From Panonychus citri (lineage: Eukaryota; Arthropoda; Arachnida; Trombidiformes; Tetranychidae), in contig NW_026515539.1 in the NCBI RefSeq assembly GCF_014898815.1, positions 3,472,001 through 3,536,000 of the forward strand: a stretch of 64,000 bases of DNA, written 5' to 3'. Below, in pieces: positions 37,501-53,800 of this stretch (position 1 is the first letter of the stretch; every line of letters begins with the position of its first letter). The notes below the pieces were generated by a model. The model was not told the origin of the DNA, did no database searches, and saw only the letters and a program-made list of their open reading frames with translations. Position numbers and translations under genes: made by a program.

Positions 37501-40500
37501 TCAATTGCTTAACTGTTAATTTAATTGTTAAAAAGTGAAATACATTTGATTCACTTTAAAACCAATTAATCATTGCCATCTAATCATGAATAGTTAATTG
37601 TTGTTGTTGTTGTTACAATTTGAAAAATAGTCACACTCCCTGTCGATTGAATTAAGAGAGAGAGAGAGAAAATTATTTCATATTAATTGTTTATTGGACT
37701 CACACTGGTCAACATTTAATTGTGTTGTGGTCATTTTCAAGTGACCACTCTAATTGTATTTATTGTTATTGACAAGAGCCTCTCACTTCAACACCCTCTC
37801 ATCATCATCTTATCTTCCTTGTCATCCCCATCTTCCACCCATCATTGATAATGATGATGATGATGATAAATTATCATTAATCAACTTTTTTTGAAACAAA
37901 AGTTTCATTTTGATTAACTTGACATTGATTAAACTGCCAACGCCTCAATCTATGGTTGTAATTGACAATATACAGACAATCAATTAATTTAAATTGATTG
38001 TACAATCGCAAGTCCCAAGATTTACAATAATAATTAGCAATTCAAATTAATTAACTGATTGCAACAACAATTAAGATATTTTCATTTGCAAATTGTATTA
38101 ATAATAATCATGATAATTTCCTAACTAATATTATAAATATAAAAACTTTTTGATTGTTGTTGTTGTCATGATTAAAGATTTTAATTTGACCATAAAAATG
38201 TAACTTTGTGACAGTTAATTGTTGTTGTTATTTTCAATTAACTTTTTAAATTGTTGAAAATTAATTCTCAATTGTTGATGGGAGACTTAATCTCTTTTGA
38301 TCTAATTTTTTTTCCTCATCTAATCTACTTTTATTGTTACCTTTTTTAAAGGTTAATCTTATGGATTTTTAAATCATCATCATCATCAACAATCAACTAA
38401 TGATTATCTTGATTGTGGTGTTGATTAAAATCCGTTACCATTTAATATATATATATTAACTGTCCAGCAATCAAATTAATCCATCAAATTTATTGGCCTC
38501 TTATCATCTTCCTGATTGGTTACAATTAAAAAAAAACAAAATGAAATTGATTGATTGGATGTAAACAAACCTTTAATTGTCAATTTGATTAGAATCAAAT
38601 TAAAACTCATTGAGCTTTTATTTGAATAACAATCTAAATGAAAAGTTTCACTTTTAAATCATTAATATTTAACAATAGTCATTAAGATGTTGATGATGAT
38701 GATTATGATTATAATTAAAGTACTTGAAACCTGTTATTTGATTGTTTACCTTTAATCATCATGATTAAACTTGATTGTTATTCATTTCTCATTACACCAA
38801 ACCCATTAACACTGAAAATGACCTTAACTTTAAATTGTTGATTATTATTTAATTCTTGTTGATAATCATTTTTCACACAATTTAATATTTTTCATCGGTA
38901 TAGTAACATTACAATTAATATCAACAATTTAAACAATTGTTCAACAATTAACTTAAAACTAAAGTTTATATAAACTTTGGAGATTGTTGTTTAAATTGTT
39001 AATCGATTAATGTTGTTAGTGGTTTAACCAAATCTAACCTTTTTTTTGATTAATTACTATGAATTAAAGGTTAATCATAATCTAGTTTAATTGTGATTAA
39101 AGGTAATGATAAATTTGTTGTTCTTGATGAGCTAAAATGCAATTAGTTGATTAAAACTCATCCCACAATCAAATGTTTTCATCATCTTAGTGATTCCTTC
39201 CTGATTCAATTTAATCAAAAATGGTAACAGTTAACAAATTAAAATCATTTATATTTAACTAATGATGATGATAATGGTGAGGATGATGATGACAAAGTCT
39301 CTCTCTCATCCCACCTCATCATCAACTTGATCTGCATCCTCATCATCATCATCATTAATGGACAATAATTAAGAATCATAAATGTGAATAATAAAAATGA
39401 TAACGAAAAAAAAAATAGTTTATCATTTAGACAATTTAAATGATTAAAACTTTTCCATCAACTTAATCAACAACAATTTAATCGTGAAATTAATCATCAT
39501 CACAATTAAGCGAAAAACTTGTGAATTTAATTTCTATTTGAAAAGTTTTTCGATCAAGTGAAAAAGTTTCGAAGTGAAAAGGAAAAAAAAAGTTCTAACT
39601 TATTCGAATGGTCTTTTTTGATTATAATAATATAACAATAACTTTCCAAAGTTAATCAACTTTTAGATTGATTGTTAATTGTTGACCAACTGATGATGAC
39701 GGTGATAGATAAATGTACGATTAGATTGAAAAGATCAATTCGATTAAGAAGAAGGAGAAGAAAAGAAAAGAAGAAAAAAAAAAAGTTCGAGAAAAAAAGT
39801 TCTATTAAAATTGTGGTCAATCTAACGAAGGGCGTTTATGATGATTACAGTTTTGTCGATTAATTTATAATATAATAATCATTTCACACTTGATAATTAT
39901 CGTTGTGATAATGATAATGGTGATGATAATGATTAATTGTCCCAATTTTAAATTGTCGATCAACTAATTAAGTAAAAAAGAAGAAAGAAAAAAAAAGTTG
40001 TTCCGTCGACGAAAAGTTCTAATCGTCAGTTCGTATCTAATTATCATCAAGATATTTAATATGAATTAACTAAATGATCCAATAAGAAATAAATTGTAAT
40101 CATAATATCATTAAATTGTTATTAAAATAAACAACAATTCATTTATATATTGATATCGTTAGTTAATCATCTTGAGTTAATGAGTTCTGGTGAAGATGAA
40201 ATAACAATAATTTTTCATGATAAATTGAATGATAATCTGATTATCATCAAGTCTAATGATGATGATGATTAAATTGCTGAAATGGATAGGAAATGATTAT
40301 TGTTGATTGTTTGCTGATTGTTTCTATTAGTGTTATATTAGTTAATTATTACAATTTCTATCAGAAAATAAAAACATTCTGATTCTCATTCATTTCCTAC
40401 TGAATTTTTTACCCTGTAGTCTGATTGTGATACTGATTCAGATTTCATGTTACAGTTAATTTAACAACTGATTTATGATCTAAATCAGGAAATAATTGGT

Positions 40501-43500
40501 TTAACAGATGATTAAAATTAAGATGATAATGATAGTGATAAAAAAAAAGTTTAGTTTAATTTGCGATTTAAATTGTTCAACTTAATTGTTGCCGTTTATG
40601 TTAATCATGGATCTTCAATAGGATAAAGAGTTGAATCCTGTTACCTCTTGATTGTTGTGAGTTAATCTTGATTGTTTGCAATCAATTTTAACCGGGAAAA
40701 CATTTGACAACAATCAATTTAAACTTCTGATTGCCGGTGATCAGTTGTGATAAATTGTGATGATGATTATGATGATAATTTAATCAAATTACACACTTAT
40801 CGTGACAAATCATAATCATTGATGATTGAGGTGTAAAAAAGTTTCAATTGTCAGTTAATTGTAATCAATTTGTCCTTATACTAGTATTAGGCATTGGTAA
40901 ATTGTTGAAATTCACTGTTAATTGTGATTGAAGTGAAATTAAATTGTGATTTCATGATGAAAAGTGATGACAAACAGGAGATGATGTTACTGATATTCAA
41001 TTCTGACAACTCAATGTTCATGTTTTCATCACCTTAACATATTATGTTACCTTTTTAATCAGATTCAGTTTCAATTTGAATTAAAAGTGAGATAAAGTCA
41101 ACAGCCTCCTCCTCATCATTTTCATCATCATCCTAATCATCATACAATTTACATGATGATGATTAAATTAACATATTGTTGTTGTTGTTTACAGGCGTGA
41201 GAAAGACACTACAACTGATTAACAGTAATTTAAAATTCAATTGACTATTAACATAATTTACAAAATGTTCTGGTAAATTTATCTAATATATTTAATAGGA
41301 GATGATGTTGATCATCAGGCATCACTTTTGATTGTTGTTGTTGAGAATCAACAACAGCAACAATCAAGGTTGAGTGTAAACAATAATGTAAATTAAGTTT
41401 TAAAACAGAAAATTGAAGAAAACTGTAAAAAATTTAGCGAAAAATATTTACTGATTATTCAAATTAATCTTAATCTTAAATCATCATCATGTTAACCTTA
41501 ACTATCTAGTGATGATAATGATGATAAAACCAGGTAAAAGTATTTACCTTTAGAAAGTTTTTCTTATTTTCCTTTCAACTGTAAAGTAATTGAGGGTTGG
41601 GTGCTAAGGTGTGGAGAGGGTCAATGAAGACAATCAACTGATGATCATGATGAAAAAAGGATGATGAAGATGCTGAAGATGATGAGGATGATGAATATTT
41701 ACTGGATGATTTAACTATAATTAGCTACGATTAGAATCTATGTTTCTAATAAGTTGAGATCTTTATGATTATGGATTAAGAAAGAAGAAAAAAACTTGAA
41801 ACTTTTATCAGAACTTTTTTTTTCTCTTCTACCCTCAGGGTAGTTTATCTTTATTTCCCTCATCCTTCATCATCTCAATAAGGGATCACATTCATTTCTT
41901 GTTATTTTCAAGAGAGAGAGAGAGAGAGAGAAGAAAGAAAAGAAAAAAGAATCTGAGAAAAAGTTCTGAAAAGAATAAGAAAAAAAAACTTTTATTCTCA
42001 ATTTCCAAGGTAACAATTTATTCTCATTGTTTTCATAAATATCAAACTCTTTTCATCTTCCTCATCTTCATTGTGATGATGATAAATAAGTAAATGTTTT
42101 TTTAATGTATCTCCAGCTCCTTGAGAAGCTCATCATCATGATTAACCATTATGGTTAATATAATCATGATTAACTGGCTAAATTATCACCATTAACTTGT
42201 CTTCAAATTGTAATTTAAATGCAACAATTAGAAAAAAAAGTTTTCTGAAACAAACCATTGATTCAATAGCTGTAAAAACAACCACATGATTATCAATTGT
42301 TATATAATGGTGATGATGATGATGCTTTATGATAGTGATTAAAGTTAATTGTTTGGTCAGTTTTCAATTAACCTTGAAAATTTATGATTATATTTGTGTG
42401 TGTGTCTTTCAAGTGAATGAAATTTTAAATTATCTACGAGATGATCAATTACTTTTTCATTAATTGTCATCATTAATGAATCATGACCTTGCCTATTGAC
42501 ACTGACATCTAATTATTATATTAACTATTTAACTATTAGGTTAATTGTGGAAGAAATTAATTTATTTTTTTCGGATGCTGGTTAATTGTAATTAAGATTC
42601 AGTTACAATTTTTTCTTAATCTCTTCTCATTTAGTTAATCATAAGTTAATCAATTTTATTAAACGACTGCGAGTTCAAGTTAGATTGAAAGATTTGATTG
42701 TAATCAAGTTTTTCAGTGATCAAATTAAATCTTCATCTGATTGAAATGAAGAGAAAATTATTTTTCCAAAACTAATCAAGATACAATCAAATTTAATCAT
42801 GTAAATTAAATGATAATAATAATAAAAAAAATTGATTCCCATTAAATTACAATCCAATAATCAGTAAATTAGCATTTAGGAAAAAAACAACAAATCAATA
42901 AGTAAAATGATAACTGAATCAAATTAAACTATTGGGTGGTCATTGATAATAACTGTTAATCACTTTGTTAATAGTTAATAATCAACCAATTTATGAATTA
43001 AATTGCGAAAAAAAGATAAAAATTGATTAATCAAAATTTATTATTAACAATTAATCCCCAATGTCAGATGATGATAATTAACATGAATTCTGATTTATTG
43101 ATCTTCCTCCTTTTAATTTTCATGAAAAGATTATTAATTTTCTTGTTCTCTCTCTCTCTCTTTTTTATCATCCTCATCCTCATCCTTATCATCCTCATCA
43201 TCTTTTATCATCTTCCACCCACAGGTTACCGATATTGCAAGATCGCTAACCGCTTGGCTTCAACTCAATGATTTTAATTCACTTAAATGGTTAACATGTT
43301 TCCGGTGTTCAGATAGGCAATCGGATCAAAATGCAATATTATTACTCTTTAGGGGACAGGTAAGCTTAATCACAATTAACTAACTTAACGCCAACACAAT
43401 TAGTTAATCATAACAATTTTTAGACTTACAATTTTGTGGCTCATCACCAAATCCATTGACACATCTTAATCCATTCATCTTAATACAATAATAATATTGA

Positions 43501-46500
43501 AACAAGATTCGAGTGGTCAACTTGGACAACTGGACATTAGTTGGTGTGTATGTTGATATGTATCAAGTTAGAGGATCAAATTGATCATATTGTCACAATT
43601 TAATTAGTTTGGTGTTTAATTAAGACATTCATTTGATTGTTTTGTTTTGTTTCTCAACTGAATTAACAGTTAATTACATTAACCTTTTATTTTGTTTTTC
43701 TACTTCATTATTATTAAGTGAAAAATGTTGATTCGCGATTTGATTTGATTACTTTTGATTGATTGATCACGATTAAGGTGATTTCTGTTAATTTGATTGT
43801 CCATGATCAAGTTAATGATGATTGTTATTAAATATATTTCATGATGATTAAGTTAATCAGTATCTCGGCTCATCTTCCTTATTAGTTTAATCAAAGAGCA
43901 AAACTTGATTTAGATGCGAAAATATTTGAATCCATTTTGAATTTAAAAGAAAAAAAAAATTCAATAATTATTATCGATTTGATTTGATTGTGAACTGGTT
44001 TTAATAACCTAATATATTGTCAGAATTACAATTTATAATTAACTTGATCATCTTTATTTTGACGTTTATCGTAACGATTATTATGTTGATAATCAAGCAA
44101 CAATTTTCTCAATGAATCTTTCATTGAGATGCTCATAATTCATGAGGGACGATATGAAATTAATGACAATTAACCCAAAGAATATGAGTAATTAAATTTA
44201 CAGATAATTATTCGGTGTTAAATGATTAGCAACGATTAACATAATTATAGAAAAACAAAGATAATAAATGTGAATGAGAATAAGTATAAAATAAGAAGAA
44301 GAAAAAAGTTCTGAAAAAGTTTTTTCTTCTTATTCGATGTGTATAAATATAAATATGATGAAAGAATATAAGAAGATGATGAGGAAGATGAAGATGAAAA
44401 TAGAGATGAAAGAGTTCAGAACTTAATCATCGTTGTTATTATTAATCTCGTTCTTCTTCCTGATCATCCTCAATTCGTAGGCTCACCCAATTGAAAACAG
44501 ATCAATCGATAAAGATGAAGATGAAGATAAAAGGTGTGGCTGGTTGATTGAGTTCACGGTGTTGTTGTTATTCAATAATTGATGCTACTGAGATGAGGAT
44601 GATTAAAGATGCTGATTCTCATCTTCCTGGTCACGGCAAAAGTATTTAAATGAACAAATTAAAAACCATTGATGATATACAAAGAAAACGATTTAAATCT
44701 TTATCCTAATCAAATCGTGGTTTCTATTGTTACAATCAAACGTTTCTTTTTAATCACCATCACCATCATCATCTTCATCTCCATCATCTTCATCTTCATC
44801 TTCATCTTCATTTTTAACAATATCATAAGAAGGTGAAGATGATTAGAAGAAGAAGAAAAATTTTCTATCGGATTAACGGGATGATTAGGATTATCTTTTT
44901 TTCCTCTATTGTAATTTGTTGTTTAATCTTCTTGTTTCGTTGTTGTTTTCTTGTCGTTAATCTTGTTTAACATTGTGATCAATGGCTTCTGATTGTTATT
45001 TAGCGGTTAGTTAGCTAATTGTGATAACAATCAGGTTAAACAATTTGATTTCCATCAGGTAAATTATCATGATAATGATGATGAGGCTTCTGTAAGTCAC
45101 GAAATGATAAATCACAATCTAACAATTTAATCATCATCATCATCATCATCAACAGCAACAAATTGTACATTACCTTTAAATTGTAATAATTGTTATGATT
45201 CATGATTAAGTTAATTTGTTTTTTTATTATTATTTCGTTTAGTTAATCAATACGATATGAACATACAACTTTTCAACACCATTCAACTAATTATCACAAT
45301 CATAACGGTAAATAAATAAATAACAACAACAACAACAACAATTAACTTAATCATAATCAACCAAAGAAAAGAAGAAACAAAATTAATTATCATTAGTTTA
45401 ATTTTATTATTACAATTTGAGAGAAATTTTCTTCTTCTTCTTTTATTTAGAAAATTGTAAATAATTAATTGTAATATCATTGAGTTAATTGTCGATTTAG
45501 ATTAACCTTCACTTTTGAACAATTTGTTTTAATTCCTCGAAATATGTTGATTAATAGTTTTTCGGGATAATTTATTCAATCAATTGATTGTTACCTTTAG
45601 AAAGTAAATTCTGATTAATCAACCAAACATGGTTTATATATATTAAATTGTTGTTGATTGATAAATGTTAGTTTAATTCAGAAAATCAATTTCCTAACCT
45701 TAACTTAATTTTAAAAAAACGTAATCATTAACAATTTATACTGATTGTGATTAACGGGATAATTTAATGTTGTGTTGAGATTTATGATACGATGTTAATA
45801 ATATCAAGGGTTGATTGAAATTCAAATTGATTACAATAACAATTAAATTGCCAATCCGATGAGAATTAGTAAATTATTTTTCTCGCCAAATTTCATTCAT
45901 TAATTTGGCTTCTCTCTCATTCACTTGATTAAGATTTCAAGGTGTGTCCAGGTAATTCACACTCGCCAAGGGTCAAGCTATTGTAACAATCAGGTCAAAT
46001 CATCGTTGTATAATAATATAATATAAATATCACTGATTAGCTAATCATTTACAATTTAAATTGATTCAGCTTCTGTTTCAATGAATTACTTTTAATTGTG
46101 AGGAGTGAATTTGAAGTAAAAAAAAATTGATTTTAACACAATTAAACCTTTAAAAGTTTCAATGTTGTTTGATAAATACACAATCAATTTGTATTATAAA
46201 CAATTAAAAATTGGTTCAATTAACTATCATACAACAATTAACTCTTATTGATGGACAGTTATGGTGAAATTAAATTGTATTAATCATCAATTATGATGAT
46301 GATTTGATTGAGAGAGAAATGATCCTCAGGGTTTTTACAGGAAAATGGAAATTTATTCAAACCAATACAATGGAGTTTAATTGTGGAGGAAAAAGAAAAG
46401 TTAATTGTAAATGGATTAACTCAATTAATTGGTTATCGATATGTTATGATATTCAATTTGAAGTTAATAATTGTGATTAATTTACGTCGGCGACAGTAAA

Positions 46501-47776
46501 TAAGATATGAAAGAGAAAATGAATGAATCGGATTCTGATTAGAAAATGGCGAAAAATATTTTATTCTTGATGATAAATATTCTGTATCTTCGACACCCAA
46601 TACCAAGCCCAAACCTGAAAACCGGAATTATGATGATAATGATGAAGATGAAGATAAGAAGGAAAATGTAACAAAGAGAGATGAGAAAGAAGAAGAAGAA
46701 AAAAGAAATTCTTTTCAAGAGAAAAATATTGATTCAATTCTGAAATGAGTGAGAGAGAAAAGAGATAATCTCTTCAGAATTGGAATAACCTTATTCATTT
46801 AATGTTACCTTTCAATGGATAACAGTTTTTTTCTTATTGATTCATTCAAGGCAATTGACCAACAATCAACTTACAATTCAACTAAATTGTTGTTGTGGTG
46901 GTTGTTAAGGTTGATGATGATGATAAAGGTGAAGATGAGGATGAAGATGAGGATGAAAAAGATGAAGGTTCCTCTCGTTTAATTATCTCCATCTCTCTCT
47001 CTCTCTCTCTCTCACTCAAAGCTTCCCTTAGAGAGAAACACTTTTTTTTTCTTGATTGCTGTTAATCTAATCAAGTCTATTGTCACGATTAGAATTAATC
47101 TCTTTTCTCTCTCACATTGAGCTTTTAATTGTAATCATTTGGTCTTAATTGTTGTTGTCTTTTTTTCTCTCTTTTTCATTTGTTGATTTAAGGATTAGAT
47201 TTTAGTTATTGACTTACACACACATCCCAAGAACTTAATCAGACAATTAATCCGTTAACTCGTTCAATCATCAGAAATCCTTGTAGAACTTTATTTCCAT
47301 TACTTTCATGATTCCATCAATTCTTGAATCACATTGACCAATTATTATTATTATAGTTTAATAATATTGAAGTGTATCAATTTGTTTTAATTGAATGAAA
47401 ATTGAATGATCTGAATAAGTGAATGATGATTAAAGGATGAGGAAAATTTTCTGATAACATGAATCGCCATCATGATTGGCAGCATATCCTTGTTTCACTT
47501 TCAGAATTTCCATCAATCTTTTTTTTACGATTTTTCAGATTTTTCCTTTAACATTCAGCCTCACCCTTTTCATCATCATCATCATCATCATCTTCAAATC
47601 CAGTTGATCTAATTTTTATCTTTTCTTTCTCATCTATTACTTTCCTTTTCTTAATCTTTCATTTTCATCTTCATCATTAGTGAAAAAGATAAGGATGAAA
47701 ATCCTATCATCTTAATGATTTTTATTTTCTCTTCATTCAAAACAATGATGATGATGAGATGATGATGGAGACTTTT

Positions 47777-47823
<47 letters not shown>

Positions 47824-50800
47824 TCGAAAATGCTCATTATCATGAAAACTTTTTCTTCTATCATGGATTCTGAATAAGGAAATTTTTTCACTTTCCAATT
47901 GAATTTCGAAAAATTTTCTTTCTTTTTTCTTCTCTTCATCTTTTCCAATCAGTTAACAGTTATGTTAATTGTCTTCCAAGGTGGAGTCGAAACTGTTTCC
48001 ATCATCATCATGTACTTTTTTATAGGTTATATATACATTATCATTCTGAGTAACATCCTCTTCTGGTGAAGATGATCATCATGATATTGAGCAATTGAGC
48101 AATACACGAATGAAACTGAGGATGCTCATGATAAAGACCCCACTTCCTCATCCTCATCTTCCTCCTCCTCCTCCTCCTGTTTATCCTCATCTTTCCCATA
48201 TCCTAAACTTCATCTTCATTTTCATCTTCATCCTGAGCATCATGAGGAAAAGTAGGTTGGGTTTTTTTGTTGCTTTGTTCTCAACTATCTGAATCTAGAA
48301 TCAGAATTATGATGAATTTATAAATAATATAAATTCAATGATAAAAATCGTGAATCAAATCTAATTGTTTATCAACATGATTAACTTTTGATTCTATTGT
48401 TTCTGTTTCAAACCCTGATTTTATTACGTTTCATTGTTAAATCATTTTCCTATTTAATGTGATCATCATCATCATCAACTAAATCAGTGAATTAAATTAA
48501 AAACTTAATCACTGTACGATTATTTTAACAAACCATGATAACTACAATTGATTGTTAGATTGATTAAAGGGATTGTTAAAGGGTAACAACAACAATTAGA
48601 GACAATTATTAGTTAACTGTTTGTTTTGATTTCTTTCCTGTTTCTGGTTGGTGATTAAATTACTTGGATTAAGATTAAATTGCAATTCAAATCCCAAGGA
48701 TATTTCACTGATTATCAATTAATTGTAATCGAAAACGAATTGAACCAAAAAAAAAACTTTTCTTTTCTAAATTAATATTTGATTGTTTGATCTTAGAACT
48801 TTGTTCAAAATCATTTAACCTCAATCATTGATCGTTGTCGATTTTTAATCAAAGTTAATCAACGAGTTTTAATTTGCTCTTTTTGTTTCGTTAATCACGA
48901 TTCGTTGATTAGTAATTAATGTATTTGATTTTTAATTCTCTGTCATTTACAATCATAATAATAATAATCTGCTATTTAAACCTTGATTAAATGTTAATTC
49001 AATTCACTTGATGACTTTAATCAACATGAAACTTTTAATTTCTCACCCTTGAAGAGTGAGAGAGAGGGTTAATCACAATTTACTACAACAATTAACTCAA
49101 TGAAAAATCTAAAGGGAAGTTAATTAACTAAGTATCGATATCGAGACAAACCAATAATATTTATATAAACTCATCATTATCATCATCATCATCAGTTAAT
49201 TGCTGAGTATATAATTTTAATCTCAAATAAACTAAATCAAAAGAACTTGAGAACGAAGTGGACTTGGGAGTTAATTGTTGATTGGAACAATTTAATAATC
49301 AGTTGTAACAGTTAACATTTATCATCGATCGCTTTGGTTATCCTTTATTATTGATAATCTCGATAATTTAATTTCGATAATCGAGAAAATCAATCGTTAT
49401 CATCGCGAGAAAAGATGAATGAAAAACGAATCAAGAAAGAAAAAAAGAAAAACTTGATTTTCTTTCTTTCGAATTTTCATTTCTTTGATTGATCCATAGC
49501 CTCGAGGGAAATAGCTAATAGCGATCACGAATTTCAATCGATTCGATCCTGTTGGTACCATCATCATTATTATCACTCGATAAATCGTCATGATGATGAT
49601 CGACGTTGTCGTTGGTTCGTTCAGTTTCATTTCGTTCTGAACTAATGATTACTTTCATTTGAAGCGTTTCTGATTAAAAAGATTTAACTTTCCGATTATA
49701 ATGATAACGGTAATTACGATGATGATGATGATGATGATGATGATGGACAAGATGATGAACATCATTGATTGACTTTGATGACATCAACGTGACCTGGATG
49801 GTCAAACTGATGAGTAAAAATTATAATAACAAGTGTGTTGATATTGACCAGTAGAAGATGATAAATGAAGGAGAAAAAGATGAAGAGAGAGAAAAAATTG
49901 ACATGAATCAGATTTTGAAAGATAATTATCATCATGATGAAGATGAATCAAGATGATCACTTGAAATGATTGATAAAAAAACAACAACAACAGCAACAAC
50001 TGAATCATTTGATTGAATGTCCAGTCATCTGCAGAAATGATGATAAAGATGATTAATGTTTGCAAATACTATCAAACAATTGACCATTTGATTGAGAGGA
50101 TCAAGGAAAACTTGAGTTGACAAAAAAAAATTAGAGACACGAATTTAGATTAACCTTAATCTCATCGGCTACTGGATTACAATGTGATTTGTACAAATCG
50201 TTAATCTTAATCATCTCGAAACTTTTTTTTTTTCTTCAACTTTAATTTCACAATTTAATTCACAGTCCATTTTGGTGTAACCGATAATAACTATTAAGGT
50301 AAACTCGTTTTACCCACTCATGCGTATTTAATTTATTGATTGTGATGAGGATGAGGATGATTAAGATTATGATGGTCATTTATGTTTCCACTGGACTGGT
50401 TATCAATTTGGTCTTAACTATGATCTAGTTTAATCAGGCGTTGGTTGGTAATCATTGGAATCAAAATCTTCCTGTTTTCATGTTTTTTTTATGCTTTTCC
50501 TTTTTCTTCATCCTCATCACTTTGATTTAACTTGTTTTTTACATCATTATCATCATCATCTTTGCTTCATCTTCATGATGATAAACGATTCAATTGAATT
50601 GCCTTCTATTTTTTTTCCTCTTCATCTTCGCCATCATCTCAATCACCTCCTTCTCATCACGACGGTAGCATCGTGATAATAATCACCGTGATAATCAGAA
50701 GCTCTGATTATGATTGTTACTCTTGTTATTGTGATTAAGATGATGAATCAAGAATCTGTTTCAAGTTTTTATTCATTATTATTGTTGAAGCGAGTTTAAC

Positions 50801-53800
50801 TTTCCAATTGACAATTAACTCATTTACTGAATTGCTTTCATGCAAAAAGAATTGAATTACTCTTAAATCTTAATGGATTAACAATTAAACAGATAAACAA
50901 GATTAATCTTTATAAGTGATGATGATGATGATGATCAATAATCAACAATAAACGTAAAAGTTTTTCACCCTTAATTCAATTTTCTAATATTAGTTAATCG
51001 TTTAAAGTTAATTATTTATCTCTCAGTTGATTTGATTGGTGATAAGATGATGATGATTTTCAAAATGAAAATATATCATTTATTTTGCAACTTTCATCGA
51101 TATCAGAATTAATCACGCAATTAAATACAAGCAATTAAAATAAGTTCAATGTTGATTGCAATTAATTCTGAAAACATGGAGATAAATATTTTTCTTTTTC
51201 CTGATTTCGTATTTTCTATCAGAATCTGAATTTCAAGTTTCTTTCCAAAAAATTGATTGGAAGAGAAAAATAATGATAGCTTCACCTTTCTTATCAAACT
51301 GATGATTATTATCAATATAATCATTATCATCATCATCATCTTGATCATTATTATCATCTTCGTGATCATTTTCTCACGTTAAAGGATGAATGTTGTTGAT
51401 TGACAAGTTTGTATAACAAAATGATATCGCCAGGTAATGATGATGATGATGTTTACCTTATTTTCATTGTAGTTGAAGATGATGAGCCTTGATTTTAATT
51501 GGTAACAATTTTGATTGTTATCATTGTTGATGGAGGTAAACTGTTATTATCATGATGGTGATTGTAAATTTAATTGTCGACAATCATAGATGATGTTAAT
51601 CTATTGGTTTTAATAGATAAAAGGAAAGGAAAGCTAATTATCATCCAAACTAATATCTTCCTCCGTACACACTCACAATTTAAGGTAAAGAGACAGAGAA
51701 AAGTTAGTGAGTGAGAGAGAGAAAAGTGAGTGAGTGAAAGAGAGAGAGAAAGAGAGAGAGAGATAATTATCCTATTCCTCATCCTCATCCTTCTCACCAT
51801 CATCTTAATAATCATTAATAACGTGTAGGAGTTTATCTAATGATGATGATGATGAAGATAGAGATGAGGTGACCCAGTGTCAAAATCCATATCCGAAAGT
51901 TTCATCTCCATGGATCCGTAATAACAACAACAATCATAATAATAATTGTTAACAGTTAGACAATAACAATAAACAATAATGATAACATTAGACAGGAAAC
52001 TTAACTCTCCCACAAGACAGACTTTTCATCATCTTTATCCTTATCCTTATCCCTCAATACTTATCATCCATATCTTCATCCTCATCATCATGATAATCAA
52101 CAGATATAAATTAGTTACAATGACAATCAAGGTGATTCTCTTATTGGACTCTTCTCATCATCTTCTCTTCTTCTTCTTCTGCTTCTTCCATCTCTATCTC
52201 CTTCTCCTTCCTTCCTCTTTTACCTTTGATCACCTTTGACCCTTGACAATCTAAAGTAAATCCCAAAGCAAGTGACTAACCAACCATGAACAAGAAAAAC
52301 CAAATACACCACACAGACACTAATCATCATCATCATCATCATTCTCGCCCCCCACCAACCGCTATCATCAAAAACTCTCACTCTCAATATCAACACACAA
52401 ATAAATTAACTGATTGTTATTAGCAACATCCCAACGGAACTTGTACCTTTATCCTCTAGACTCTGTACTGTCCTCATCCTTGTCCTCATCCTCGTCATAA
52501 TCATCACATCACATCATCATCATCATCGTCATCATCATCATCATCATCAACCTCTGCTTCTGTCTCAACCTCAACCTCAACCTAAACCTAAATCTAAACC
52601 TTATCACTAAAACAGTTCACATGTAACCCTAAACAGCTGCTTTAAATTGTTATGTATTAATGATAATCCACAACAACAATTAACTTATTGATAATAATAA
52701 TTACAACGAGAAACAACAACAACATTGAACAGAAAAAAAAGATTAGCTTTAAATAGCCTTCGGGTAAAAACCGTGTTACACTTAAACACCAATGTCATAA
52801 AACGCCAATGACAACGGATAGTTGATCAGAAGCGACGATGAGGTTTACTGTTTGTTTACTATTATTATCATTTGATAATTGTTGTTGTTGTCGTTCAATT
52901 AAAAACGGAAATTGAGGACACATTTAGAAAGAGAGAGTAAATTAGAGATTGACTGTAAGAGAATACAACTAAGAGAGAGAGAGAGAAAGTGAGAGAGGAA
53001 AAAAATTAAGTGAGTATGAGGAGCGAGAAAGTGATTCCCTCCGGTGAGCTGTTGAAGTCACTCAAGTCCTCACTCGAAGTAGTAAAAAGTTCATTAAAAT
53101 TTTGAACTTTCTTCGAACTAATTGTTCTCGACAATTTTCCCCGTCAACTTTGACATAAGAAAAGACCTAATAAATTAATCTCACTCACAATTAGTTTAAC
53201 TTGACTTATTTTTATCATTCTCGAACTTTGAATTAGAACTTTTTTCTCTCTCGTTTCAATCAATATCGTCATAAGTATTAGATAAAAACTCGAACAACGA
53301 TAAATATTATATAATTTCATCACCACGAAGATCCGATTATCTGTAACTAAATTGATACTTTGTTATAAAGAATCAAATCCCATTTGGTTTGACAATTAGC
53401 GAATTGTAAACAATCAAGATCAACCCATTTTTTTCGTCAATTTAACAAATCAAATCAAAACAATCCGATCAAATTGTAGTATTACAATGAGTGAAAAAAA
53501 AGATTAACTAACTACCAAACAAATTGATTTAATGTCAACAATGATTACAATTAACTTTCGATTGAGAAGAAAAAAAAATGCAATCGAACAAAAAAAATTT
53601 CCAAACCAACACAATCAACTAAACAATTGAGGGTCAATTTTAAATGATGATTAAGATGATATATCAATGATGATAAAGAGCTAACAATCAATTGTATCAC
53701 GACAAAAAAAAATCAATCCAAACAATTAACGGAAACAATTTAGGTAAAGGTAAAGGTTAACATTTGAAAAAATTGTTATGGTTACAAAAACCTTGGATTT

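Larger units (their letters stand above)
21690..43224 (+). other. Intron 1 of ham/MECOM-like gene (about 21.5 kb)
   Basis: The intron runs from the GTAAGA donor after exon 1 to the CCACCCACAG acceptor before exon 2. I found no credible coding exon inside. It holds a 527-bp tandem duplication (23894-24948), a 64-bp tandem duplication (25062-25189), a GC-rich inverted repeat of CACGCG sites (26731-26763), CTCF-like motifs near 31.33 and 32.85 kb, and many GAT, ATC and GA/CT microsatellites. From about 28.6 kb rightwards the texture changes to AT-rich, microsatellite-poor sequence full of TTAATTGT and GATTAA words. It may contain enhancers, since developmental regulators often carry them in a long first intron, but the sequence alone does not show where. 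Confidence 0.8.

Noticed and set aside
41188..41260. TTGTTTACAG acceptor in intron 1 followed by GCGTGAGAAAG
   Set aside because: In the phase required after exon 1 the second codon is TGA; no PR-domain sequence.
51979..52239. Repeated conserved-looking peptide in both inverted-repeat arms (also 57073-57330 minus) as a gene
   Set aside because: The identity reflects the DNA duplication. The frame is low-complexity, differs in length between arms through repeat indels and has no family match.
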